Shown one piece after another: positions 1 through 11,475 of a stretch of DNA of 64,000 nucleotides. The first letter of the stretch is position 1; each line of letters opens with the position of its first letter. Below the pieces are notes generated by a model. That model had not been told where the DNA came from, did not search any database, and was given only the letters and a program-made list of their open reading frames with translations. The stretch comes from Panopea generosa (taxonomy: Eukaryota; Mollusca; Bivalvia; Adapedonta; Hiatellidae): positions 94,470,046 to 94,534,045 of the forward strand of contig CM055897.1 in the NCBI GenBank assembly GCA_029582155.1, written 5' to 3'. The position numbers and the translations under genes were made by a program.

Positions 1-247
1 AAGGAAGTTGAAAACATGCTTAATTAGTTTGGAATGATAATTGACGAAACATAACATAACTGAATCCAATTTTTTGTCTTTGTGTGCAGTGTTAGTTACC
101 AAACTATATCATGATACGTTTGCTATTATTCACATAACCATCGGACTGTTGTTACTCCTTTGCATTTGATCAGTCTTTTCATTAAAGTTTGTACTGAACA
201 CACGTTTCATTTTTGCATCACATTATAATTATGAACAATATAAACTG

Positions 248-415
248 TGCGGTGTGTAAGGTATCGACTTTGATTAGTCCGCGCAGACTAATACAGGCCG
301 ACATGTTCCGCCTCTGGGCGATAAAAGTAAAGTGCAACACTTTCTGAAACAGAAACTCCAGAAGGCGGAAGGTATCGGCTCGGATTAGCCTATGCGGATC
401 CGGATCGATACTTTA
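248..415. repeat. Dispersed-repeat fragment with direct repeats
   Basis: GGTATCGACTTTGATTAGTC near 260 recurs as GGTATCGGCTCGGATTAGCC near 370, each followed by a GC-rich palindromic patch. Probably a MITE-like remnant. Confidence 0.4.
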
Positions 416-663
416 CGTAGACACCACATAGGAACGGCTCATACATACATTGATTTGTTTGATTTCGTTTGTTTGAATATTTATAGCCATTTTATACTAT
501 TTAGGGCTAGCAGACGATCAGTTAACCTAAACAATCTTTCCTGGGACCCTGGAAGGTTAGCCTGTACTAGAGCACACTCAGCTCTATCAGTAACTTATAA
601 CTTTCCCACTTGACTTAGTGGTGAGAGAATAATGATACTTAGACGTACTGTTGTATATCATCC

Positions 664-757
664 GTAACGGAGACTGTGTACGGGCGGGGATTCGAACTCA
701 CGACCGCCCGATTGATAGTCAGAACCGTTACCGACAGTCTAACTGGGTCCGGCTGTT
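664..757 (-). mobile_element. SINE head, tRNA-derived (family 4)
   Basis: The minus strand starts GCCGGACCCAGTTAG and carries box B-like GAGTTCGAATCC. It resembles the copy at 23190-23335. No body or tail is clear. Confidence 0.5.
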
Positions 758-796
758 GATCTTTTTAAACATTATTATTTTTTTGCGTTTTAAATA

Positions 797-985
797 GGTT
801 TAACGCCATTTTCAATACATTTCAGGTTATACATGTATATGCCAAATTTAGTTTTAATGGAAGGAGACCTCAGATTATATTTGAGTACAACCACTGTCCT
901 ACCGCAAGTAACTGACACACTTTCTCACATAAAGGTTTTGGACCGAGTCGAACCTACGACCTTAGAGGTGAAGGTAAGTAATAAT
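797..985 (-). mobile_element. SINE family 1, near full-length, minus strand
   Basis: Tail (GCGTTAAACC after CCTGAAATGTATTGAAAATG), body (AGTTACTTGCGGTAGGAC) and box B (GTAGGTTCGA) match the plus-strand copy at 17908-18142. Confidence 0.75.
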
Positions 986-1554
986 ACCCTTGTCGGCGTA
1001 TGTAGGTTTTAGCCCTTTTTAGGAGAGGCTTATAAAACCATACCTTAAACATATTAGTTAAAAGATATGAAACAAACATGAAACATTGACTCACAGGATA
1101 GAGCACACAATAGAGATATTCACAATAGGTAACGCCTTGAAACGGAAATTGCCAAAGGAAACTGAGGATTAGGCTCGAGCTTTGACATAACGATTTTTTT
1201 TTCTGTCAGGAAGCTATCACTCTAGTTTACAATATGTCATTGTTTTGATCCGGGTGTCCTGTTTACTTGTAAACACTCCCAGGGAGCCTTGGCTCTTCCT
1301 TAACAAATACAAGCTGAAAAATCGTCTTATTTGTAACTCGACAGACTAACCAATTCTTCCTCTGGTAGTTGTGACTACCGGACAATCGGACGGACGAGCA
1401 AACAGACTACGTAACTAAAAATCAATACACATCTTCTATTATGTATGATATACATGGATTGCAAAAAAAAAATCTTCATTTTTATAGGGGTCATTTTTCA
1501 CTGAAGGAGTCACTTTTTACACGTAGGGTGTTATTTTTACAGCAATTTAGTTTA

Positions 1555-1725
1555 TACTAATTTATTTTAGCTCGAATGCGATGAAAGCTCAGAGCTTATA
1601 TGAACCGCTCTCGAGTCCACTTCCTGGATAGAACCAGTACTGAGTGTTGTTTTATGAGAGGCATCGGGTCATGCTGGGGATCGAACCCGCAGCCTCTTCC
1701 GTGAGCGGCAATTACAGCAATTTGT
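1555..1725 (-). mobile_element. SINE family 2, minus strand, partial head
   Basis: Matches 4425-4620: box B GGGTTCGATCCCCAG, AACCAGTACTGAGTG, and the tail AGCTTTCATCGCATTCGAGC. It sits inside a degenerate repeat with GGTCATTTTCTGA (1490, 1760 and 2205). Confidence 0.75.
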
Positions 1726-2519
1726 GACCGGAATTCATTTTTAAACGTCAAATAATGACTGGGGTCATTTTCTGACGTGAAATCAATGACTAGGGCCTAT
1801 ATTCATCTTAGTCTGAGAATCGTACTCGGACTCAAATCTAACATTTTTGTAAAACCCTGCAAACATACCCTTATAGGTAATAAATGTGATCCTGTAACAT
1901 TTTTTTTAAATAATCATTAAAACTGCTTGTTTCGGCTAATAGACATAGTATTTTACTTGTTTAACCCTTTACTTCATATAGACGCCTTTGGACACCTCTA
2001 CTATAGACGCCGTTGGACACCTAATATAGACGGCTCGTCACGAGCAATCTGAACTCTTCCTGCACTGTTTTCAAAGGCCTTCTGTGATTGGTGCGGGAAA
2101 ACGCGTATCTATGGAGTAAAGGGTTAATAAAAATTTATCTGAATGTTAAATATTTGACATTTTGTCTTAGTCTCAGTCTCAAAATATTGATGAATTTAGG
2201 TAAAGAGGTCATTTTCTGAAGTGCAATTATGACAAAGAAGTCGCTTTCCCGGTGTGGGGGGAGTTACACCGGCTTAGTTTGTTTTGTTGGTAAAAGTTAT
2301 ACATCACTACTTCTAACAATACATCGATGAAAAGTATGGTAATTACCACAAAATGAAGTAAGAAAAGATAAGTGGGATTGTGTATTTTAAGGATAATTAA
2401 GCCCATTTTTATGATTGGAAATTTTGTTCCAAATGAATTGGTTAATCATGTTTAAATAAGCTCGTACATCAGTAACTACCTACGAACTTTTCATCATTGG
2501 AAATTCACATGTCTTTTTA

Positions 2520-3418
2520 AACCATATTGTAACCACAAAGTTACATTGTATTAACTGAGTTAGATAATGTATTACTGGGGTATATACAATACATTGACTA
2601 TATTCATTATTTATCAAGTTGCATATTGTATCAACTGAGTTAGTGTATTACTAATGTAAAGACAATACACTGACTATATCCATTATTTATCAAGTTACAT
2701 TGTATCAACTGCATTGACTGTATTAATTATTTATCAAGTTACATATTGCATCAACTGAGTTAATGTATTACTGGGGTATAGACAATACATTGAATATATC
2801 CATTATTTATCAAGTTACATATTGCATCAACTGAGATAGATAGTGTATAACTGATACATTGGCTACATTAATTATTTATCAAGTTACATATTGCATCAAC
2901 TGAGTTAGTGTATTACTGGTGTATAGACAATACATTAAATATGTTCATTATTTATCAAGTTACATTTTGTATCAACTGAGTTAGTGTATTACTGGGGTAT
3001 AGACAATACATTGACTGTATTCATTATTGATCAAGTTACATATTACATCAACTGAGATAGATAGTGTATTACTGGTACATTGACTACATTAATTATTTAT
3101 CAAGTTACATACTGTATCAACTGAGTTAGTGTATTACTGGGGTATAAACAATACATTGACTATATTCATTATTTATCAAGTTACATATCGCATCAACTGA
3201 GTTAGTGTATTACTGGGGTATAGACAATACATTGACTATATCCATTATTTATCAAGTTACATTGTATCAACTGAGTTAGAAAGTGTATTACTGGGGTTTA
3301 GACAATACATTGAATATATCCATTATTTATCAAGTGACAGATTGCGTCAACTGAGTTAGTGTATTACTGGGGGTATAGACAATACATTGACTATATTCAT
3401 TATGTATCTAGTTTACAT
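2520..3418. repeat. Minisatellite, about 76-bp unit with 44-bp short forms
   Basis: About 12 copies of a unit with ATCAAGTTACAT, ATCAACTGAGTTAG, GTATTACTGG and GACAATACATTGA. Some copies lack the middle, giving a 44-bp spacing. Confidence 0.93.
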
Positions 3419-3493
3419 ATTGTATTGTATTGTATTGTATTGTATTGTATTGCATTCCATTGTAGGTAGGTAGGTAGGTAGGTAGGTAGGTAA
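3418..3493. repeat. Microsatellites (TATTG)n then (GGTA)n
   Basis: About eight TATTG copies followed directly by seven GGTA copies, at the end of the 76-bp minisatellite. Confidence 0.95.
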
Positions 3494-3621
3494 CTTGTTG
3501 AAATGTTGAAATAAGAGGAAAAACATATAACATCCCTCAAACCCCCTTGTACCGACTTAACGGTATTCTATTCTCAAGAAACACTAACTGATCTAGCTCC
3601 ATGATACCAAGTTGTGTCTAT

Positions 3622-3715
3622 AGAGGAAAACTCCAGAGCTAATCTTGGTAGAACCACCATCCTTCCGCAAGTATCCGGCCAACTTTCTCACCAGGACATC
3701 AGCGGTGAGTGGTAA
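3622..3715 (-). mobile_element. SINE family 1 body fragment
   Basis: The minus strand has the CTTGCGGAAGGATGGTGGTT block typical of family 1. Tail and most of the head are lost. Confidence 0.5.
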
Positions 3716-3847
3716 TTGGTCATTAGACGACGGCTGTCCCTTAGACAACCTGACCACGAAGGACAGAAGCCGAAAATCAGAAATTTACGCTGAGTCAAAG
3801 TACGGGGTGGCTTTGTATGGTCGCAACGCTACAGTTTTCCGGTAGGA

Positions 3848-4105
3848 ACATCGTGCTATCGCTTTGTCAACAGGTGCATGCGATAGCACGATAGCACGAT
3901 TACATGATAGTTACAACACGACAGTACGATAGCACGATGGTGATGGTGCGATGACACGATGGTGACGGAGAGGAGGCACGATGGTGAAGAAGCAGTAGCA
4001 CGATAATGGTGATGGAGCGATTCCATGACAGCTTGATAACGTCACGTCTTTGTCATCGTGTCATCGTTTCATCACCATCGTGCTATCATCACCGTGCTGT
4101 CCAGT
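3848..4105. repeat. Imperfect inverted-repeat block built on CACGATGGTGATG
   Basis: The left half repeats AGCACGAT and GATGGTGATG; the right half carries the complement (TCATCACCATCGTGCTATC). The whole can fold back on itself. It may be a degenerate foldback element. Confidence 0.55.
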
Positions 4106-4424
4106 TGTGAAATGATAAGTGAGTGTGTCAAAACCTGTTTTAGTATATTACTAAAACGTAATCATATTTTATACAGTAAGTGCAATATATTCAATTAGAT
4201 ATATACAAATCATTTTAATACTTTAAAGAGAAGTTGGTGTTAACCTGTTCACTTCAGATCAGATCTGGACTGATAATCAACTTTAAAAAAGTATTTTAAG
4301 TTTCGATTTCATAATCATTTATCTTTCTCTGTGATTTAATCATACATACTCTTAGATACATTTCAAGCAATATGTCAAGCTTTTATCCGATCTGTCGTTT
4401 TCCACTGTCACAGTTTAAGTTTAA

Positions 4425-4620
4425 GCGGGGCGGTAGTCTAATGGAAATAGAGTTGGCCGCTCACGCCAGAGGTTGCGGGTTCGATCCCCAGCTCGACCCG
4501 ATGTCTCTCATAAAACAACAGTCACTACTGGTTCTACCCAAGAAGCGGACTCGAGAGCGGTTCATATAATCTCTGAGCTTTCATCGCAATCCAGCTAAAA
4601 TAAATTAGTATAAACTAACT
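4425..4620 (+). mobile_element. SINE family 2, full-length
   Basis: tRNA-like head GGGGCGGTAGTCTAATGG, box B GCGGGTTCGATCCCC, then a body with CTCTCATAAAACAACAGTCA and a tail of ATAAATTAGTATAAACT. Three copies in the window share this structure. Confidence 0.8.
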
Positions 4621-4633
4621 GTCACAGTGCATA

Positions 4634-4814
4634 TACGGTAAAACCTGTCTTTAACACCCATTGAAGGGTTGTAACAAAATGACCACTGAAGACAGGTGGA
4701 TGCTTAATACAGGATGATTAAAACTAAAATCATACAAACAATAAATAGAAAAGGTGGCTGTTTAGGACAAGTGGTTGTTTAATAGAGGTGACCATTGGCA
4801 CAGGTTTGACTGTA
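4634..4814. mobile_element. MITE-like element, 181 bp
   Basis: Terminal inverted repeats TACGGTAAAACCTGTC and (reverse) TACAGTCAAACCTGTGCC. No coding capacity. Consistent with a non-autonomous DNA transposon. Confidence 0.6.
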
Positions 4815-5099
4815 GTTGTAACATGTAGCGTTCCACAGAATAGTTATCTTTATCAATTAACAATAAGTACAATGTAGGTACATTTATCAACAATAATAAG
4901 ATAGGAATGTATGATAAAACTGTTTTAAAATACGAGAAGTGTTTTAAAGGTAGTCTCTTAAAATTCTTTATACAATTTATGGCTACGTGTTAAGTGTAAA
5001 GTTTGTTTTATGGTATGTTATATTGTGTATCAACCATGATGAGACTGAAGTAAAGAATAAAAAACAGTTATAAATATGACGTGACGTACCATTACACAA

Positions 5100-6060
5100 A
5101 CTATTCTTATATTCTAATCTCAATTAAATTATTGTCCAGCTCTTTGTTCCGGCTCGTAAACTTCGATATCAAACCAAAACATACATGGGTATTCAATTCC
5201 ATTTGCAGTCAGACATACAACGTGGCTGGGGTATCGGAACATCTATATTACAATTGATAGACAATACCAACATTGACCTTTATTCAACTGATCAGTATAC
5301 TTTAATAATAAATCGAGATCTTTATATCGGGGTGTTACACATTGTTCGAGTCTTTGTCTATATCAGCAAATATTTGTGTAGCTCGATTATGTCGTCTTGT
5401 AGAACTATAATTATTTTGACATGTTTATAGCATTCTAGTTCAGGATATATCATAAATTATGTGCAAATGGTGAGTTTTTTTTTTATATTTTATTTCAAGA
5501 CCTGCATAATTTGTGTATATTTCATAGTTTAATGTATATATAAATATGTATTTTAAGATAGATAGTAATAATTAATATGCATTGGACTATATCTGTGTTG
5601 CTATTCTAGAATATTCAATTCACTCACGAAACTGATTACTTCGATTTCAAGGGACAAACACAATAATTCAATATATCAAGAACTCGAAATATCGGAAATC
5701 GAAAATTTATTTTACTGATTCCCAATCTATCATATAGTGATAGATCCTTTGAAGTAAAGAATTGTATAAAGTTTTAACTCATTATACTCACATTTTTGCG
5801 ATATTTATTTATGACAAACACCATGTGTGTGCTGATGTGTGAATCTGCATTCTAGGCTTATGCGCCATCGTCTACGATGTATGTGTGTTTTTGTGCGCTT
5901 AGTTTACAAAATATAATGCACCTTTGGAGCCTTTCTTTTTCAAGCGGTCTTTAAATGGAAATTATGTTACATGAATGGACAAACAATTCCCAATTGGTCA
6001 ACAATACGTATTGAAGTAAAAACTGATATATGGGGAGTTCATTTATATAGAAATAGGTTT
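5100..6060. other. AT-rich sequence with no recognisable feature
   Basis: Unique-looking DNA between the MITE-like element and the 40-bp minisatellite. An 81-codon frame near 5185 has no recognisable similarity. Confidence 0.6.
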
Positions 6061-6080
6061 GGGAAATCAGGACGGAGTCT

Positions 6081-9000
6081 ACAATTTTATTTACTATTGA
6101 TTCATATTGCCGTCGTACCTACAGTATAGTTTACTACTGATTCATCTAGAGTATTGGCTACTACTGATTCATGTCGCCTACGTATCTACAGTATTATTTA
6201 CTACTGATTCATGTCGCCGTCGTATCTACAGTATTATTTATTACTGATTCATGTCGTTGTCGTATCTAAAGTATTATTTACTACTGATTCATGTCGCCGT
6301 CGTATCTACAGTATTATTTACTACTGATTCATGTCGCCTACGTATCTACAGTATTATTTACTACTGATTCATGTCGCCGTCGTATCTACAGTATTATTTA
6401 CTACTGATTCATGTCGTTGTCGTATCTAAAGTATTATTTACTACTGATTCATGTCGCCTACGTATCTACAGTATTATTTACTACTGATTCGTGTCGCTGT
6501 CGTATCTACAGTATTATTTACTACTGATTCATGTCGCCGTCGTATCTAAAGTATTATTTACTACTGATTCATGTCGCCGTCGTATCTAGAGTATTATTTA
6601 CTACTGATTCATGTTGCCGTCGTATCAACAGTATTATTTACTACTGATTCATGCGCCGTCGTATCTACAGTATTATTTACTACTGATTCATGTCGTTGTC
6701 GTATCTAAAGTATTATTTACTACTAATTCATGTCGCCGTCGTATCTACAGTATTATTTACTACTGATTCGTGTTGCCGTCGTATCTACAGTATTATTTAC
6801 AACTGATTCATGTCGCCGTCGTATCTACAGTATTATTTACTACTGCTTCATGTCGCCGTCATATCTAGAGTATTAATTACTACTGATTCATGTCGCCGTC
6901 GTATCTACAGTATCATTTACTACTGATTCATGTCGCCGTCGAATCTAGAGTGTTAATTTCTACTGATTCATTTAAAGTATTGGTTACTACTCGTTCAGGT
7001 CGCCGTCGTATCTAGTGTATTTATTACTACTGATTCATCTAAAGTATTGGTTAATACTGGTTCAGGTCGCCGTCGTATCTAGTGTATTTATTACTACTGA
7101 TTCATCTAAAGTATTGGTTACTACTGGTTCATGTCGCCGTCGTATCTACAGTATTTATTACCACTGATTCATCTAAAGTATTGGTTACTTCTGGTTCAGG
7201 TTGCCGTCGTATCTAGTGTATTTATTACTACTGATTCATCTAAAGTATTGGTTACTACTGGTTCATGTTGCCGTCGTATCTAGAGTATTTATTACTACTG
7301 ATTCATCTAAAGTATTGGTTACTACTGGTTCATGTCGCCGTCGTATCTACAGTATTTATTACTACTGATTCATCCAAAGTATTGGTTACTACTGGTTCAG
7401 GTCGCGGTCGTATCTACAGTATTTATTACTACTGATTCATCTAAAGTATTGGTTAATACTGGTTCAGGTTGCCGTCGTATCTAGAGTATTTATTACTACT
7501 GATTCATCTAAAGTATTGGTTACTACTGGTTCAGGTTGCCGTCGTATCTAGTGTATTTATTACTACTGATTCATCTAAAGTATTTGTTACTACTGGTTCA
7601 TGTCACCGTCGTATCTAGAGTATTAATTACTACTGAGTCATGTCGCCGTCGTATCTACAGTATCATTACCTACTGATTTATCTAGAGTATTGGTTACTAC
7701 TGATTCATGTTGCTGTCGTATCTAGAGTATTTATTACTACTGATTCATCTAAAGTATTGGTTACTACTGGTTCAGTTCGCCGTCGTATCTAGAGTATTAA
7801 TTACTACTGAGTCATGTCGCCGTCGTATCTACAGTATCATTAACTATTGATTCATCTAGAGTAATTGTTACTACTGATTCATGTTAGTGTCGTATCATAT
7901 ACTACAGTATAATTTACTACTGATTCATGTCGCCGTCGTATCTACAATATTATTTACTACTGCTTCATGTCGCCGTCGTATCTAGAGTATTAATTACTAC
8001 TGATTCATCTAGAGTATTGGTTACAACTGGTACAGGTTGCCGTCGTATCTAGAGTGTTAATTACTACTGATTAATGTCGCCGTCGTATATACAGTATTAT
8101 TAACTACTGATTTATCTAGAGTATTGGTTACTACTGATTCATGTTGCAGTCGTATCTAGAGTATTGGCTACTACTGATTCATGTTACTGTCGTATCTAGA
8201 GTATTTATTACTACTGATTCATTTAAAGTATTGGTTACTACTGGTTCATGTCGCCGTCGTATCTAGAGTATTAATTACTACTGATTAATGTCGCCGTCGT
8301 ATCTACAGTATCATTAACTACTGATGCATCTAGAGTAATGGTTACTACTGATTCATGTTGCTGTCGTATCTAGAGTATTAGCTACTACTGATTCATGTTA
8401 TTGTCGTATCTAGAGTATTTATTACTACTGATTCATCTAAAGTATTGGTTACAACTGGTTCATGTCGCCGTCGTATCTAGAGTAATAATTACTACTGAGT
8501 CATGTCGCCGTCGTATCTACAGTATCATTAACTATTGATTCATCTAGAGTAATTGTTACTACTGATTCATGTTACTGTCGTATCATATACTACAGTATAA
8601 TTTACTACTGATTCATGTCGACATCGTATCTACAGTATCATTTACTACTGATTCATGTCACCGTCGTATCTGGAGTATTAATTACTACTGATTCATCTAG
8701 AGTATTGGTTACTACTGGTTCAGGTTGCCGTCGTATCTAGAGTGTTAATTACTACTGATTCATGTCGCCGTCGTATCTACAATATTATTTACTACTGCTT
8801 CATGTCGCCGTCGTATCTAGAGTATTAATTACTACTGATTCATCTAGAGTATTGGTTACAACTGGTACAGGTTGCCGTCGTATCTAGAGTGTTAATTACT
8901 ACTGATTAATGTCGCCGTCGTATATACAGTATTATTAACTACTGATTTATCTAGAGTATTGGTTACTACTGATTCATGTTGCAGTCGTATCTAGAGTATT

Positions 9001-10690
9001 GGCTACTACTGATTCATGTTACTGTCGTATCTAGAGTATTTATTACTACTGATTCATTTAAAGTATTGGTTACTACTGGTTCATGTCGCCGTCGTATCTA
9101 GAGTATTAATTACTACTGATTAATGTCGCCGTCGTATCTGCAGTATCATTAACTACTGATTCATCTAGAGTAATGGTTACTACTGATTCATGTTACTGTC
9201 GTATCATATACTACAGTATAATTTACTACTGATTCATGTCGACATCGTATCTGCAGTATCATTTACTACTGATTCATGTCACCGTCGTATCTAGAGTATT
9301 AATTACTACTGATTCATCTAGAGTATTGGCTACTACTGGTTCAGGTTGCCGCCGTATCTAGAGTGTTAATTACTACTGATTCATGTCGCCGTCGTATCTA
9401 CAATATTATTTACTACTGCTTCATGTCGCCGTCGTATCTAGAGTATTAATTACTACTGATTCATCTAGAGTATTGGTTACAACTGGTACAGGTTGCCGTC
9501 GTATCTAGAGTGTTAATTACTACTGATTAATGTCGCCGTCGTATCTACAGTATTATTAACTACTGATTTATCTAGAGTATTGGTTACTACTGATTCATGT
9601 TGCAGTCGTATCTAGAGTATTGGCTACTACAAATTCATGTTACTGTCTATCTCCAGTATTATTTACTACGCATTCATGTTGCCGTCGTTTCTAGTTTATT
9701 AATTACTACTGATTCATGTCGCCGTCGTATCTAGAGTATTAGCTACTACTAATTCATGTTACTGTCTATCTACAGTATTATTTACTACGGATTCATGTTG
9801 CCGTCGTATCTAGAGTATTGATTACTACTGATTCATGTCGCCGTCATATCTACAGTGTCATTAACTACTGATTTATCTAGAATATTGGGTACTACTGATT
9901 CATGTTGCAGTCGTATCTAGAGTATTGGCTACTACTTATTCATGTTACTGTCTATCTACAGTATTAATTACTACTGATTCATGTCCCTGTCGTATCTAGA
10001 GTATTGACTGCTAGTGATTCATGTCGCATACGTATCTACAGTATTATTTACTACTGATTCATGTCACCGTCGTAGCTAGATTATTAATTACTACTGATTC
10101 ATCTAGAGAATTGGTTACTACTGGTTCATGTTGCCGTCGTATCTAGTGTTTTTATTACTTCTTATTCATGTCGTCGTCGAATCTAGAGTATATATTACTA
10201 CTGATGCATGTCGCCGTCATATCTAGAGTATTATTTACTACTGATTCATGTCGCCGTCATATCTACAGTATTATTTACTACTAATGCATGTCGCCGTCGT
10301 ATCTAGAGTATTGTTTACTTCTAATTAATTTCGCCGTCGTATCTACAGTACATTTATTATTTTCTACTGATTCATCTAGAGTATTGGTTGCGACTGAATC
10401 ATGTCGCCGTCGTATCTAGAGTATTATTTACTACTGATTCATGTCGCCGTCATATCTACAGTATTATTTACTACTAATTCATGTCGCCGTCGTATCTACA
10501 GTATTGTTTACTACTGATTCATGTCGCCGTCGTATCTACAGTACATGTATTATTTTCTACAGATTCATCTAGAGTATTGGTTACTACTGATGTATGTCGC
10601 CGTCGTATCTACAGTGGTTACTATTTACTATTTATCCGTGTTGTCATATATTTTGAGCATTTATTACTCATTATCCATGCTGCCATTCGT
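6081..10690. repeat. Minisatellite, 40-bp unit and 67-bp composite unit, about 4.5 kb
   Basis: Up to about 6960 the unit is a regular 40-mer (TACTACTGATTCATGTCGCC + GTCGTATCTACAGTATTATT). After that a 67-bp composite with CATCTAAAGTATTGG dominates, then mixed higher-order blocks of about 620-840 bp between 7.9 and 9.6 kb. Decayed remnants reappear at 11020-11095. ORFs inside are by-products of periodicity. Confidence 0.96.
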
Positions 10691-10844
10691 ATCCAGAGTA
10701 TAGTTTACGACTTATGTTGTGTGGTTGTGCGGTATCTAGCTTTATCTTCAACACTTTTTCAGTTATATCGCGTCAGTGTCTACTTGAGACAGTATTATAA
10801 GCACTGCAACATTGGAGTATCATGTCGCAGATACATTGTTTGAA

Positions 10845-11012
10845 ACCTCACCCAGTCACATTATGCTAACAATGGGTCGACCGGGCCTAGAACGATCCTT
10901 TAAATATTGGGCACAAACCGAGGAAGCTTACAGTACCATCAAGTTTTTGGTATGACACGAACGTCCGCGTGCTAAACGGATGCTCTACCCCTAGACCACC
11001 GCAACGGTTTAA
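10845..11012 (-). mobile_element. SINE family 3 fragment, minus strand
   Basis: Carries the ATGTGACTGGGTGAGGTTTC block and a tRNA-like head with GTGGTCTAGGGGTAGAGCAT. It is interrupted and abuts the end of the 40-bp minisatellite. Confidence 0.5.
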
Positions 11013-11151
11013 CTATGTAGTCGTGTTGCCGTCATATCTAGAGTAATGTTTTGATATTTATTATTTATTCATATTGCAGTCGCATCTACAGTACTGTTAT
11101 TTAATTCTCTATTTGAGAAAAGAACATTTTACCCACCTCGCTGCAATTATG

Positions 11152-11158
11152 TATATAA
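11152..11158 (+). promoter_or_regulatory. TATA-like element upstream of GTPase
   Basis: TATATAA about 320 bp before the start codon, in a non-repetitive stretch after the minisatellite. Position and sequence are the only support. Confidence 0.25.
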
Positions 11159-11451
11159 GCAAAACTTAAATATCTATTACTCAAGCATAATGTATTATGC
11201 TAATGAAAAATCATTAAAATATGCATTCACTATCGTTTTGTGCTTCTATTTTTTTTAACTATATAATAACATCGGTTATTGATATTTCGATGTGAACAAT
11301 TTTAAAGTAGCAAAACACCAGATGCCAGCGTATTTCTTGTGAACCTTATACTGTATATGAATTTATAATATACGCCATTTCGCTATCTGTCAATCAACCA
11401 ACATCAGCTTATAAAATGTTCATTGCGTATTACACGTTATGGGATTATCTT

Positions 11452-11459
11452 TATTTCAG
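11452..11459 (+). promoter_or_regulatory. 3' splice site upstream of GTPase start
   Basis: TTATCTTTATTTCAG ends at 11459, 16 nt before the ATG. It implies an untranslated 5' exon and an intron before the single coding exon, a layout common in IRG genes. The 5' exon was not located. Confidence 0.55.
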
Positions 11460-11475
11460 ACATCCTTAAATTGCA

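Noticed and set aside
4425-4500. Functional tRNA gene
   Set aside because: Box A/B are present, but the segment continues into a SINE body also found at 1555 and 24985. The same applies to the tRNA-like heads at 664, 17908, 32281 and 37083.
10481-10843. 120-codon plus-strand frame (YLQYCLLLIHV-like repeats)
   Set aside because: Its start lies in the 40-bp minisatellite, and the remainder is decayed repeat with no domain.
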